This document shows positions 11,601 through 24,239 of a stretch of 64,000 bases of DNA, one piece after another. The translations under genes were made by a program, and so were the position numbers. The notes beneath the pieces were generated by a model. That model was not told the DNA's origin, ran no database searches, and saw only the letters and a program-made list of their open reading frames with translations. The first letter of the stretch is position 1. Each line of letters begins with the position of its first letter. Source of the DNA: Eopsaltria australis (Eukaryota; Chordata; Aves; Passeriformes; Petroicidae); the NCBI GenBank assembly GCA_034509425.1, contig JAVTVJ010000033.1, forward strand, positions 558,001-622,000, in the 5' to 3' direction.

Positions 11601-14600
11601 AGCAGCAGATGAAGATGATTCATCTATGGTTTTGAGCCTATAACAAGACAAGAACTGGAGTCAGGGAATAGGTGGCTAGAGAAGCTGATGATCAAATAAA
11701 GAAATATTGCAGATGAAAAATATGTTAATTTACCTTCAATTAAAAATGCGTTCATTCTACTCCCACTTATCTACTATTAGTGCTGTATTATTGCTGGGTT
11801 ATTTTCCCTTCCAGGCTGTTCTGTTTACATAGTTATATACCATTTTATATATATACAAACATAAAGTGCCTCAGGGAAATTAAGTTTATTAATACAGTAA
11901 ATTTATTTAATATAAAAAATTAAAAATTATAGTAGTGGCACAGCATAATTGTTATATTTAATTTGAGCTATCTTGGTGTTTTTGTAGCTATCTTTGAGTT
12001 TTACAAAAATTCAGTAACCCAGTGGACACCACTCTGTGGCTGTGTGTTTTTATACACTTTGGTCTTTCACCACAGGTAATTTAAGATGCTTTCTGCCAGG
12101 ATCCACTACCAAGTTCTACACAGATGTTTGTATATGACATGAGAATATCTTGCATCTACGTTATGATTGACTAAAATCTGTTTATGTCACTCATTTCCTA
12201 CCCTCCTTAGTCAGTTGTAAGTCTTCCCTCTCTTAGTAGATAGTTTTGCATTGCTTGTCTGGCCTTCAGAAGACTTGGCACTGCACTACATCTCCATTCT
12301 ACACATGCAGTAACCTCACAGAGTGAGAAGTCCAAAAGTGAGTGAAACTCAGGATTTCTTGTTGAAGTATTGGGTTTAGTTAAAATATTTTTATAACTCA
12401 GGTAGAAAGAAGTTGTTCTTAAACACACACTGCAGCTCCACTAGTGATCTCTTGCTTTTCAAGTCTATTTATAATTTTCCTGTATGAAGTAATTCTGACT
12501 GTTCAGAACAAGAAGTATCAAATCTCTATAATCTAAGTGTCAATACTATTGCTTTTCTTTTTATTTCAGCAGGTAAGTACAGAGCAGATTTATTTGTGCA
12601 GGCAATAGAAGTTAGATTTATCTCCTGTACTGGTTCCAAATGTGGATGCAAGAGCCCACTCAAGGAAAAAGAAATCAAGTCAGAAAGATGAGAAAGAGAG
12701 TCCCAGGAAACAAGACTATTTAAAATAGACAAGAAGAATTACAGAAAGGAATTTTTTTTTTTTAATAAGTAACAGAAATTGAACTCAGGTCATAACTGAT
12801 AATGTTTTTTTCTAAAAATTTTAGCTTAAACAACTTCACATACCACGTTTCTGGGACAACTAAACCCAGATTTCCTAAGAAACCTCAGTCAGAAAATTCC
12901 TCTAAGTAATAAATATCCTAATTTATCTTCTGAAAATCCAACTACTAAGAAACCGCTTCTTATTGTCCTTCTGAAAATCCAGCCAAAGATCTTACTTGCT
13001 CTAGTTTATATCTACATATCTCACAGACGAGTGCAAAATCCTTTTCTTTAGCCCATGTAATACACTGCATTTTTTCCTAGACAACAGCCTCTGCCGTTGA
13101 ATATTATCAGTCCTGAGTCTGTTACCTCATTTCACTCTGGTGGACTGCACCCTGTGAGCCACTTTTCAGCTTGTAAGCTTCTTCTCTTCACATCCTTTTC
13201 AAAGTGTTAGCTTCTTGACATGGCTGTGGAAATTTTAAAGCAGTTTTTTTTGTGGACATATATAGAATGTTATGCTATCAGAAATCATGCATAAAGTAAT
13301 CAAACCAAAGTTATTTTAATATAGAAAAAAATGAAACATTTTCTATCTGACATTAGATCTGTGATATCCTCAACTTGCTTATTTAATGAAAAAGTAAGAT
13401 GTGATTTATCTCTAGACACCCTCTATTAATAACTGTGATATAAAATTGTTTGTCTATTAAAAAAAAAAAATAAAAGTAAAAATATCTCTTTTACACTATT
13501 ATGGTTGTTGGGAAAATCAGAGAAAGAGAGAAGCAATTTGGTTTTCGAAGTTTGCCTGTTTGGTGTCTTCTTGGCTGTATATTTTTCCCTTGTTTAGTTA
13601 TTTATTTTAATTTTTAAGACAAATTCAGAAAGTAAGTTAAAGAAGCATATGTCAGTATCTCTTGTCAGGTAAGAGGGGATTCATATCACACAAACCTCAA
13701 GGTTAGTAATCTCAACTAGTTTTCCGTTCTTTACGAACACTGAAGTGAAAGGTGACCCAGGAGAGCAAATTGCCATAAATATTTTGTCCTGAATATTTAT
13801 TATCAGCAGAAGCTGATAGCAACCTAGATTTCCGCTGAAAGTTATGGTCCTGTACTTCATCTATCCTGTGCTTTTTAAAGTAACTTTATCTTTTTCTAAC
13901 TTTTCTCTATTTTTCCCTTTCTTTGCCTCTCTTACTATTAAGTAAAAATATATCAATTTTTTTGGCATCAACACTTAATCTTGTTTTGGCTTAGTCTCTT
14001 TTTTGGGAATATTTTGAACCTTTAAAGTTATTCCCATTTTATTCACAGAGAGTTAGTTCTCTTTACTCTTCTGTGATTAAAACAGTTTGTAACAGGACCA
14101 CTAATAGGAAAGCAGAAGAAAACAAGGCAGGGCTAGAAGGAGAGTGAAAAAAAAAATCACTGTCAGAAACAGCCTGATCTTAAATAAACTCAATTAAATA
14201 AAAATCGATTAATCAAGCAACTATGCCATAAAATTTTAAACCAGCCTGACTGAGGGCTTCTGCCAAAAAGAGAGAAGCCTTCCCCTTATGTCTGGTTCCA
14301 GAATCAATTCTCACTGCTCCAGGGAGGAAGCTCACCTTAAAGCAAACCCAGCAGAATAATGATTAGTTTTCAATCAACTCCGTCAAACTGGTACCTTAAT
14401 CCTCATGCTTGCACAAGAAAGAGGAACCCACAGGGAAATGTGGAAGAGATAGAAGAACCCATTTCATGAGCAGCTTGTTATTAAGTTCAGCTTAAGCAAT
14501 AGTGAAAGACCCTGAAGTGTCTCTGCTGGAGTCAAATAATGTATGTTCCAGAAGAGAGTCCCATTAACTCTCTCCAGAAGAGACAAGTTTTACAACTTGA

Positions 14601-15687
14601 TTAGATTAAATGCATAGCTATGTTAAATATGCAAAGTGTGGTGAGAAGAATTTCAGTCTTAAGCCATTCCCAAAATCAGTCACACAGGCAAAACTATCCA
14701 AGATTCAAATGTTTATCTAATTCTTCATATGAGCAATTGAAGATCTAAATGGGTTTATTAATACTCTTAGGTTAATATTCAGACAGAAGTTCCGACAGGA
14801 CTGCATCCTCTGAGATTGACATTTTTGGGTTTTTTTGTTGTTTTTTTTTAAGGGGGTATAAGTTGTAAGCTTCTTAGAGGGGGTAGTATGGATGCTGCAA
14901 TATTCCCAGTGGAATTTTCTGGTTCCTTTGCATAAACAAAATGACCCAGCTGCAGTGAGTAACTTGAAATATTGTGGCTTAATCAATTATCAAGATAGAG
15001 TCTGATGACCTTGTACTTTCTTCTCTGTCTTCCAGGAATGTATTAAATTTGTTCTTTCATATGTAGTTTAATATCAACTTGAGTATTTCTTCCCTTTTTC
15101 TTTATTTTGTTGTATGGTTTCTGCAGCATATTACAGATGTCATATTTTCTCAAATCAAAATATAAATCCTCAGAGATTATGTGAAATAATTGAGTGATAT
15201 CTGAAAACCATTCAGACTTGAGAATTACAAAAAAATATAATGTTGAGGCATAGTATATTTTTGTGACTTGGACTCTAAGAGGTCAATATGCTAATTTTTT
15301 ACTTAGGAAACTTGGGTTCCATTCAAGTTGTAACTGGTCTGAAACTCCATTTTTCATCCTTTATATGCAGCTATTATATGCTTACTGTATTGTGAAAAAA
15401 GTAAACTAGACAGATACAGCAGCAATGGGATAGATCTTTTTCCATGTTATGGTATGTTCTAAGAGCTTTTTCTTCATGCATTGAATACTCTTCCATTGTC
15501 TGCAATTAAAGTGGGGTGGCAAATGAAACAATTAGTATTCATGATAATGCTTGAAAATTTTTAAAACTATAGTAAATTAATATTTTTAATATGCTGTGTT
15601 TATGCCTTTGAAAAAAGCCTTGAATAAGTTATTCATAATTTCTTTAACTTTTATGTTTTCATCAGAAATTTATTAAAGTTTTGAGAA
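5641..15687. other. Long AT-rich non-coding stretch, no gene seen
   Basis: I find no exon, RNA gene or clear recent transposon in these ten kilobases. Open frames reach only about 89 codons (14717-14986, minus) and show no motif. Small items are a G-rich motif at 5781-5800, a short direct repeat (TGACAACATGCAGTTC near 10783 and TGACAACATACAGTTC near 10839), and A-runs near 13460. ATAGAATCATATTATTTAGG near 9494 faintly recalls an eroded minus-strand CR1 3' end but is too short to call. Confidence 0.6.
5781..5800 (+). other. G-quadruplex-type motif
   Basis: The sequence GGGAAGGGGAGGGGAGGGGG has four runs of three or more G separated by loops of 1-2 bases, which fits the usual G3+N1-7 rule for an intramolecular quadruplex. 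It sits alone in AT-rich DNA, with no gene or promoter nearby that I can identify. Confidence 0.7.
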
Positions 15688-16645
15688 TGTGGTGGCAGAA
15701 AAACCTCCATCCAGATACTTGCTGTCCCTCCCAAGGGGATGAGGGAGAGAATCAGAAAGGGAAAAACAAAAGAACTTGTGGGTCAATATAATTATCAAGT
15801 ACAAGTGTGAGAGACAGAAATAAGTTTAGTATGAACTTCTTAAGTTTCTCATTGATCAAACAGTTCTTGTGGATTTTGGCACACATTAGAATCATGGGAA
15901 TGTATTTCATATATTTATTATAATATTTCTTAATTGGTGGAGGATAATCAGACATCGGAGCAGGCTGCCCAGAGGAGTGGTGGATTCACCATCCCTGAAA
16001 GGGTCCAAAAAGCATGCGAATGTGGCACTTGAAGACATGGTGTAATGCTGAACGTGGTGGGCTAACACACTTCTAGGTATCTTAGAGTTGGACTTGATGA
16101 TCTTAGAAGTTTCTTCCAACCTCAATGATTTTGTAAATGTTACAAAAGGATTTGCTCACCACCACAAGATCAATACTCAGCCAATCTTCAATCAGCAGAT
16201 ACTTTAGAAAATTTCCCCCCAGTTTTATTGCTGACTATGATGTTAGAGGGTACAGAATATCCCTTTGGTCAGTTGGGATCTGCTATCCCAGCTGGGTTCA
16301 CCCTCATCCCCTTGCTCATCCCCAGCCTGGGAATGCTCTGGGGCATCACTCTGCTCTGGGGCAGCAGAGTGAAAAAAAAAGGCCTTGAAGTTGTGCAAGC
16401 ACTGTTTGTCAGTAGCTAAAACATTAGTTTTTGTGTTAGCTGAATCCCATTTTATGTGATATGCATAACACTTTTTGCATAATGCTTCAAAAGCAACAAA
16501 AGGGCAAGTCAGGGAAAAGTCTACTGCTGCTTGCAGCTGGGCCTTGAATTGGAAAATCTTGTTCCTGTGCATTTCAGCCTCTGGCTCAGCCAGAAGCACT
16601 TCATCCCATCACTGTGAAGAAGATCATTTAGTTCTGTCACCACAA
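15688..16645 (-). mobile_element. ERV LTR, family A, split by a nested CR1
   Basis: This is the same avian LTR family as 545-1176. The left part starts TGTGGTGGCAG and contains GAGAGAATCAGAAAGGGAAA near 15747 and AACTTGTGGGTCAA near 15773. The right part resumes after a CR1 insertion, with TTTATTGCTGACTATGATG near 16222, ATATCCCTTTGGTCAGTTGG near 16257 and GGCCTTGAAG near 16381. It runs towards an ending with ACTGTGAAGAAGATCATTTA near 16611. The poly(A)-signal side is on the complementary strand, so it is placed on minus. The last 200 bases match less well, so the right end is approximate. No target duplication was found. Open frames at 16137-16599 on both strands are incidental to the LTR. 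Confidence 0.65.
15955..16136 (+). mobile_element. CR1 LINE 3' end, nested inside an LTR
   Basis: This is a 5'-truncated CR1 covering only the 3' untranslated end. Landmarks in order are GAGCAGGCTGCCCAGAGGAG, GGATTCACCATCCCTGAAAG, GTGGCACTTGAAGACATGGT, GTTGGACTTGATGATCTTAG and TTCCAACCTCAATGATTTTG. This is the standard CR1 tail order. It lies between two parts of one LTR, so it inserted after the LTR did. CR1 copies usually lack target duplications, and none is visible here. Confidence 0.9.
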
Positions 16646-16741
16646 ATAACTTCCATTTCACCAGCATTGGTGATGATCTCATCTCCTACACATTCTGTTA
16701 CTTTGAAATTCTTTTTAAATCTCTGGTTACAGATGAAATTA

Positions 16742-16745
<4 letters not shown>

Positions 16746-16801
<56 letters not shown>
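16746..16801 (+). repeat. Pure poly(A) run, 56 nt
   Basis: Fifty-six consecutive A bases are followed by an AGAAAAGAAGAAGAAGG purine-rich edge. The run begins about 100 bases after the approximate end of the split LTR. Bird CR1 elements end in short octamer repeats rather than poly(A), so this run is not a CR1 tail. It could be a mononucleotide microsatellite, the tail of a rare mRNA-type retrocopy, or partly a sequencing or assembly length artefact. The 100 bases before it match no gene I recognise. Confidence 0.95.
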
Positions 16802-16803
<2 letters not shown>

Positions 16804-18430
16804 AAAGAAGAAGAAGGAAAAGTGACCCTTCTGGAAGCATAGAGTTTCAAAATCTCACCTTGGAAAACTGGATGTATTATTAGGAATGAGATGACAAATG
16901 CTTCTAGTCCATGTAAATGGGCAACAGCATTCTGCTCCTTCAGAAACCTCAGAAATCATATATTTTCTAATATTCGAAGCAATTTTCTCATCTCAGATGG
17001 TACTTGAACACCTAGTAGTAAAAAAATGGTAATATCATTTACCATCATGATTTACCATTATTTTGGCTGAGGAAGTGTGATTAACCTAGTTCGGTCTCTG
17101 TTTCCTTAAATTAACAGCTATTTGCTATGAGTTTCTAATACAGACTTCATTAGCTTATGGGCTGAGGTAATGACTTCTTTTAGCAAAGAGCTGTCTTTAC
17201 AATGGTAAATCCTGAACTTGAATAGGATGCATCAAGATGATCTCCACCGGTGAGGAAAAGCAGCAGATTATTTAGGTGGAGAGCAAGTGCAAGTGATTCA
17301 GAAAAATAGATTAAAAAATAAACTTATCTCAATCAACTGGGACACACTGGCCCTTCTTACCATCAGATCAATGTGTAGTGCAACACTAGTGTGTGAGGCT
17401 TCTAAGATTGCTAGATTTCTTAAGGACTACTTTGTGTTGGGACAACAGGGAGCCACAAAAATTTGGGACTCAGAAGTGAGACCTCAGGACTGTAAGAGAC
17501 TAAGGCACCTTTCTGTCTGCTCTTTTGTTTTGGACTTACCTTGTGCCAAATGTAAGCCTGATCAGAAAATCTCTGTGTGCTCAGAATTGGATTAAAGATT
17601 TATTGCCTAATTTTTTTTTTTTTTACTCTCAGTAAGAGTTTAGAAAGGGTGGGCAGGGATTGAAGAAGAAAATAATAAGGAGAAGATGCAGGCAGTGACA
17701 GGAGAGAAGAAGAGATAAGAAGATAATTGTAACAAACATTTCAATTTCATTTATAAGGAAAAGTGAGGAATATTTTATTCTTTGTGTAGCAGCACAGATA
17801 ATTTAAACTATGTGGGATATCACAACGGTTGGTATGTCTTTTACTGTTACATTGGTCACATCAAAATGCATATACTGCTTTTTTGATAAAAGTTTATACT
17901 TCTCTCACATCAAAGTGAAGAGATTCCCTTTGTATTTTCCTTTTATTTTTATTCCAGAATGAGACTGCATTAAACTATCTAGTTTCTTTTGATTTTCTGA
18001 AGTGTATTTTGAACTTTTGCTTCAAATTGCATTCTGATTTCACAAAATGATTGTTAGCTAAATTTGAATTTTCCTTCTTCAGCATTTCTACTAAACTTGC
18101 AAGATTACTGGGGATTTGACCCAAGGAAAAATATGCACTTTCACTATGTAATTGGAATAAATTCAGAGACACATCTCAGCAAAGCCAATTGCTCAAGTGG
18201 GACCAGACTTTGATACATACACTTATTTTACAGTTCCACTTTATTTTACAAGGAGTCCAGTAGAAATGAATGGACATGATTTTGATACAATTTTCTTTGT
18301 GTGCTGAATAATAAATTATTCTGTCACTTTCATATGCCTGGCTCCCAGAATAAGATCATTCAGTGTTTCATGGAAATCTGCTTGAGTGAAAATTAGATAC
18401 GTCATTTTTCTGTCCTTCTCTTCATTGATC
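16802..18430. other. AT-rich non-coding sequence, no gene seen
   Basis: No gene or transposon is recognised. Around 17025-17060 are three partly inverted copies of a TTACCAT/ATGGTAA word. The 102-codon open frame at 17287-17595 has no motif and no neighbouring splice or promoter signal that I can support. Confidence 0.55.
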
Positions 18431-18680
18431 TGAAAAACAACTAGTTACTGTCCTCTCAGTGCTTATCCTTTATGCATATAAAAACTGGTGTTATCGTTTA
18501 AACCAGCCTTCATTTTTCTAGATCAAACAAATCGAGTTTCTTTAATCTTTTTTTAAAAGCAGATAAAATTTGCCTATTTTGCCGCAGCATCTAAGCATCT
18601 TACGAGCTTTTGAAGTTTCTCTAATTGTTTCAAGTTTTTATTTAAAAGGGGTTTGAAAACAAGATAAAATGAGATTATTA
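18430..18680 (-). mobile_element. Very old CR1-type LINE fragment
   Basis: Read on the plus strand, words such as CTGGTGTTATCG, TTTTTCTAGATCAAACAAAT, GAGTTTCTTTAATC and TTTCTCTAATTGTTTCAAG fall in the same order as in the antisense of old amniote CR1 3' regions. There the usual text is a TTATCATGTCCCCTCTCAGT-type start, then CTAGACTAAACAA, then a run ending near TTTCTCCAATTTG. The copy is heavily mutated, so it predates the avian-specific insertions elsewhere in the window. The boundaries are approximate. Confidence 0.5.
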
Positions 18681-21600
18681 AAAGGTTTACCTTCCACATA
18701 TCTTAGAGGTGCAATTCAAATCACCTCTTTTCATTATCATATAAGAAAGAAAAATAGTTTCTTAGGGCAGTGGATACTCTTTAAGAAAGAATCTTGAAGA
18801 GATTACAGAAAATTTCCAGGTTAAATTTATTAAGGAGAGAAGAAATAATCAGATTATTTTTTTAACAGCCATTTTCTTAATACACTTAAAAATGAGATTT
18901 TTTTTTTTATTAATGTCATGTTTTTATTCAGCCTCAAATTGATCCTTTCATATCTTGATTTTAGATTTACACATTTGTTTTCTTTTTAATTTGACATCAC
19001 TCCTACATTTATATTGAATTTACCCTTATCAGTTTCAGCCCATTTGTGCAATGGATCATGATAATTCTAAATTCTAATCCCATTCTCTATATATTTTATA
19101 ATCCTGCCAGGACTGGTGACAGCCCACATATTTAATACAAGACATTAATGAAAATAATAAACAGCATTTTTAATAAGACAGGTTCTTTGGATACTCAGTG
19201 TAGTGCTATGCTGGATAAGCATACTGCTATTAGTTTTGAGTAAATTATGTTCAAAATTAGAACAGGTGTATCTTTAAAGTAATCAGCTCTGAAGAGGATG
19301 CATTTCTGAGAATGGCTTTGAACAGTATTGCATGAGCTTCGTTCTCTGTAACAAAGCACTGCATTGTGAGGGAATGCCCTGGGAGACCTAATTTGAATTT
19401 TTTTTCAGTTTGAAAAAATAGTTATTCATGAAGGGTCTTTTTTTGTATTTCTTTATGCATTTATTTATTTCTTTTAAATGGACCAATCATCTCCTTTACA
19501 ATCATGACATGTAGAACACATAAGATTGTGTCAACAGCTTTTACCAGATAAAAATTCCTGTGGTTTTCTAACAACTTTATCCCATCCTTCTCACTTCTCA
19601 AAAAATGCAATTGAGATATTTCTACACAGTTTGTCGTTGACAAATCTGTAATTCCTGATTCTTATTTCACTATTGTGTTCTTTGTACTTGCACACTTTTT
19701 GTTTAATAAATAGCTAGCAGAATATTTCTGTGTGTTGTTTCTCTGTTCATTTGTACAGATTTTTACAGTTTCCTCTTCTTCCCTTTACTGGAATCTGGTT
19801 TAATTGAGGAGTATCCTTCCTTAGGACACACATTTAAATCAACCCTCCTCACTTTTCAAAAATAGTAAGTAGCATTTGAGAGATAAGAATGAGAAGTCCT
19901 GCAACTCTCTAATATAAATTTCTTCAAGCCCTGCAGTCTTAAATATTTTTAGCATTAAATAAATACTCTTTAACAGGCTTGCTCTCTCTTCATTCTTGCT
20001 TCTGTCTGTATCTACATGTTGTTAATTTTAGCTGTGTTGAGCCTCTGGCCATAATCAACCTTTTTCATGAAGTCTGAGAGGAAAAAAAGTCTGTGGGGAG
20101 AAACATTTTAGCCTTCTATGTATTATATGTAATATCTCCTGCAAGTCAATCAGTGTTAGGCTTAGGATGCTGCAGAAAGATTCACTGTGCCTCATAGCAC
20201 TTTATGAGGCACTAGCTCAGCACTGACCAAGTAAGAAAATACCTAATCTTCTCTTAAAATTGGAAATTAAATTTACCTGAATTCAATGAGAGTCTTTAGT
20301 GACTTCAGAAAACTTTGGAACAACAATTTGGGGCACGGTACTGGACCAATCTTTGAGTACAAAATGTATATCAAAATTCCAGCTTCCAATCTGCTTTCTG
20401 TTATTGCTGCTTGCAAAATTTTGCAAGGCTGAGTTTAAAAAACCTCCCAATGAAGCTTGCTTTACCACCACTTCTCCTCTGTACACACATCTACTTCCAA
20501 ACTGAGACAAAGAACCACAAGAAATAACAACAGAAATGGCAACCAAATTTGCAGTCTCAAGACTGTGCCAGAATGTCAGTCTGATTGAATGAAAGCCAGA
20601 CAAGGAAAACAGTTTCTTCATGATGGCAGCCATTCCCATTCTGATAAATAAGGATATGTAGCAATAATGTTACTTCTGCAAAATATCTTTTACTGATTGC
20701 ATTGTCAGTACTGTCAAGAAAACAACAACAGCATGACTCTGATTTGGGTTGTGGGAGAATGGACTAGTGAATATGTCTGGATATTAAGGTAAGGACTATT
20801 GATCAGGCTATTTTTCCAACCTTTCCCAAAACATCCTTTACACTAATGAGAATCATCCTGAAAGCAGGTGCCAGGGCCACACTTATCCAGAGTCTGGTTA
20901 CTATGGCCTTCTCATGACTAATGGGGCTTTGGATCTGCTTTGACAAACAGAAATATTTAATTTATATAAGGTAGGTATTGTAGATATAAGGAATGAGTGC
21001 AAATACATGAGGTAGCAAGGAAACTCTTTTCTGTCTTGGTGGGAAAAAGTATTCTCCTAATTTTGAAAGAAGTTAGATATAGAAATCCAGAAAAACAGAG
21101 CTTTACGTGTGAAATCAGAAAATTGTGTGTGCAAGTAGCACAAATATTTCTTGAGGAAGCTGAAGTATTAGCAAGTCATGTATTGCCATGAAGTAATTCC
21201 CATGTAATGATCTCAACTCTCTGTACTGTTAATTGCTAGAATGATCTGTGATAAGTTTTTGGCCCAAGTAAATGTTTACTCTCCTAAACAATTTCTGTAC
21301 ATACTTTATGTGTTAGCACAGACAGCATTTCTAATAAGTATTTTAGATGTGACCACTATGTTTGGAGGATCAAAGAATGCAATACTAAGAATGAAAGTTT
21401 TAGTTTGCTGAATGTCATCAGTGTCAAGAATGTTTATGGGCATGGTTTCTTCCAGTAATATAGGTGTGGCCCTACAGCTTCCTTTAAGGAAGGCACAAAC
21501 CTTACTCCAACATCATCTCTCCAAACTTTAACTAACTTCACTTATTTGTCCTCTCTAAAGTTATTGTCTTATGTAGAAATCTAATCTCAGTGAGCCTACT

Positions 21601-24239
21601 GGCACTAACTTTGTAATCACAACTAATCTGTTAATTTCAGACTGAAACAAAAAAAAGGCACCAAACAAATCTGTTTTTTCAGTGCAAATGATTGATAACA
21701 ACCCTCTTTTCCTGAATACCTGAAGAGCTGAATCCTCTTTCTTCATATACAATAGTAATAAAAATAGAGAAACCTGCATTTCCTGGTAGGTAGACTGTTA
21801 GATATCTGTTGAGTAAAAGTCTTTTATAATGAACAAGGATACAGGAAAAGGTATGTCTATGAACGCAGGTATTATGGATCTTTGGGTAAAAATTAGTAAC
21901 AGGCTTTTGAAAAGACAAAGAAAAAGAAAACAAACCACAAACCTCAAAACCAGAATAAAATATACATCATAATTCTCAGATTCCAAAAAGCAAATATTAG
22001 GGTGCATTGTATGGACGGGGAAAAAACAAAATAACAACCATCTCAGCAAAACTGTGAATTACTCCGAGGGAGAGGTTAATCCCAAATTCTTCCCAAGTTT
22101 CTTTTCCCTTCCTTTTGTTCCTATTTATAGTTATTTTCAACATAACCACTTGGCTCCAGTTTTTAGTGTAGCTTCAGAGCTGAAAAAACCACAACAGTTT
22201 CCTTTATAATTTTTATAACACATACTATTTAATAGAGAGTTGCGATGCCAAGTACACAATAGTGTGGGAAGTTTTTATCCTTATATTTTCCATTATGGAA
22301 AATGGTGAAGTAAGGAAACATTCAGAAAATGAGGTAATACCTATTTCATGTAATCTTTTATTTTATATAGTAATGGAAGGTTATCTTTAGAGATGGAACC
22401 AAATGACTATCTTTATATCTTTGGTAGGAAATACCAACATTGCCTACACAGAGTGAGAGATAATACTTCTGGCAATTTTACTATCACATGTTCTTACTAG
22501 CAGCAAGGTAGAAAGAGAAACTAATGTGAGAGATAGTAGTTTGGGAATGTATTATATGTGGAGATAAAATAGTCTTTGTATGAAAATCAAATATATTTTT
22601 CATGCCTGGGGAAAGTGCTGTTGTAGAAATCTGAAGTCTCATTTGGGCCTGTTTAATATGACATACTGCCAAAGATGTCCGAATAAAGGAATACATTTAT
22701 ACTTCTCTTTAGCTTTTGATGATGCAAATCATATTCTAAAAGCCATGGTTTACTCTTTAACCACACAACAGATTGATGAAAACAACAGAATAACAGAATG
22801 TGCTTCAGCATACTCCTGGTCTGTCATGAAAAGGAATGGTTGGAAGACAAGTATTGGTTGAGATCAGCTGGTGAAGTGTTCAGTTCTGATGGGTCTGTGA
22901 GGCAAGCTGACAGGACAGACTGCATGCCTCAGGGAGCTCTGACAGAATTCCTGCAAGGGGGCAATGCCTGGAGTGGGAAAACAGGGTGAAACTGCCCCAA
23001 TCCCTGACTGTAACAGGAAAAAGATGGTGGAGGTAAGGAAAGCAAGGGTAAGAAAACCTAAAGGTAGCAATTGAAAAAGTTAACACCTATGAAATGAAAT
23101 AAAATAAAATCATCCAATAAATGTCAGACTGTGCAGACCAGATGCCAGAAATAAAATATAACTCAATAACTGTAATATATATTTTAACAGAGATGGCTAC
23201 ATGCCACAAGAATCAATTCAGGGATGTGCAGGTATGGGATTTTGCTTTACCTCATAAGTATCACCTTCAGAAAGGGTGGCTTTATTGGGATAATAAATAT
23301 AAATAACCAATATAATTATAAAGTAGCTCCATTGAAAAGAACAAATTTATATCAGTATAATATAGCTTTCTAGAAGAATAAAATAAAAACTGTATTTAAG
23401 AGCCTAGCCTTTTAACAGTAAGTTTGTAGATATATTTCTCTGTGCACATGTATTCCTAATGAAAAATGGATATTTCTTAAGGGTTTTTTTTGTTTAAATA
23501 TGTATACAGATTTCATTTCAGAACAGAGGTGTGTGTATGCAAAATCATAAAATATTTTAAAAATAATTTCTCTTTTCTATTCTTAGGGGAAAAAAACAAT
23601 AACAATAAGAAAATGGTTGATAACATTGATTTAGAATAAGTGATAGAGTGCATGCTGCAAGTAAAAGTTTTCTGCATGTAATCCCAGAAGGAAGATGTCT
23701 GGATAGGGAGACCCAACTTTCTTCTTACCCTCTCAGTTGGAAATGTACTGCATTGATGAGACAATATGAGAAAGCTGACTGTTTTTGCTGTTCCCATCCT
23801 GTAGCTAAACAGAAAGCTTTATTCACCGCTTTGTCTATAACCCTACAAACATCATGAACTAATAATAAGGAAAGAATTTAACAAACACATTTGCCTAGAA
23901 CACGCATTAAGGCAACCACTTCATGAAAGTAAACAGACATATTAGGACTGCAGCACCTCCTGCTTTCAACTCCCTTCCCCAGTGTGCAGACACAGCACAT
24001 TCTGTTTTGGAAAAATAAAAGCCTGTTTTTTGGAACTGCCAGAGTGCTTTCCTTTCACAAGGCATGGAAATACACAGAATGATGATTTGGGATAGAAGGT
24101 TCATTTAGTCAAGACTACTTGGTCAGTTCAATAAATTTCATTTCAGGACTGCTTAAACATTTCTTATGAATGAGTGTCAAACCCTAACCTCAAATATCTC
24201 TATCAAGACCAATTACGCTTCACCCTCTGCTACTCAGTC
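18681..24239. other. AT-rich non-coding sequence, no gene seen
   Basis: No exon or RNA gene is recognised. The longest open frame is 118 codons on minus at 20283-20639, with no motif I recognise. A perfect 10-bp hairpin lies at 20187-20212. A moderately GC-richer patch lies at about 22860-23050 (GGGGGCAATGCCTGGAGTGG near 22957) and is unclassified. Confidence 0.55.
20187..20212. repeat. Perfect 10-bp inverted repeat (hairpin)
   Basis: GTGCCTCATA and TATGAGGCAC are exact reverse complements around the 6-base loop GCACTT. The stem does not extend outward, so it is too short for a typical microRNA precursor. No function can be assigned. Confidence 0.8.

Noticed and set aside
16243..16599. 118-codon open frame on minus
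   Set aside because: It falls inside the family A LTR, and LTRs do not encode protein in this way.
20187..20212. Hairpin considered as a microRNA precursor
   Set aside because: A 10-bp stem that does not extend is too short for a Drosha/Dicer substrate.
20283..20639. 118-codon open frame on minus
   Set aside because: No motif or family resemblance, no supportable splice or promoter signals, and the length is possible by chance in 64 kb.
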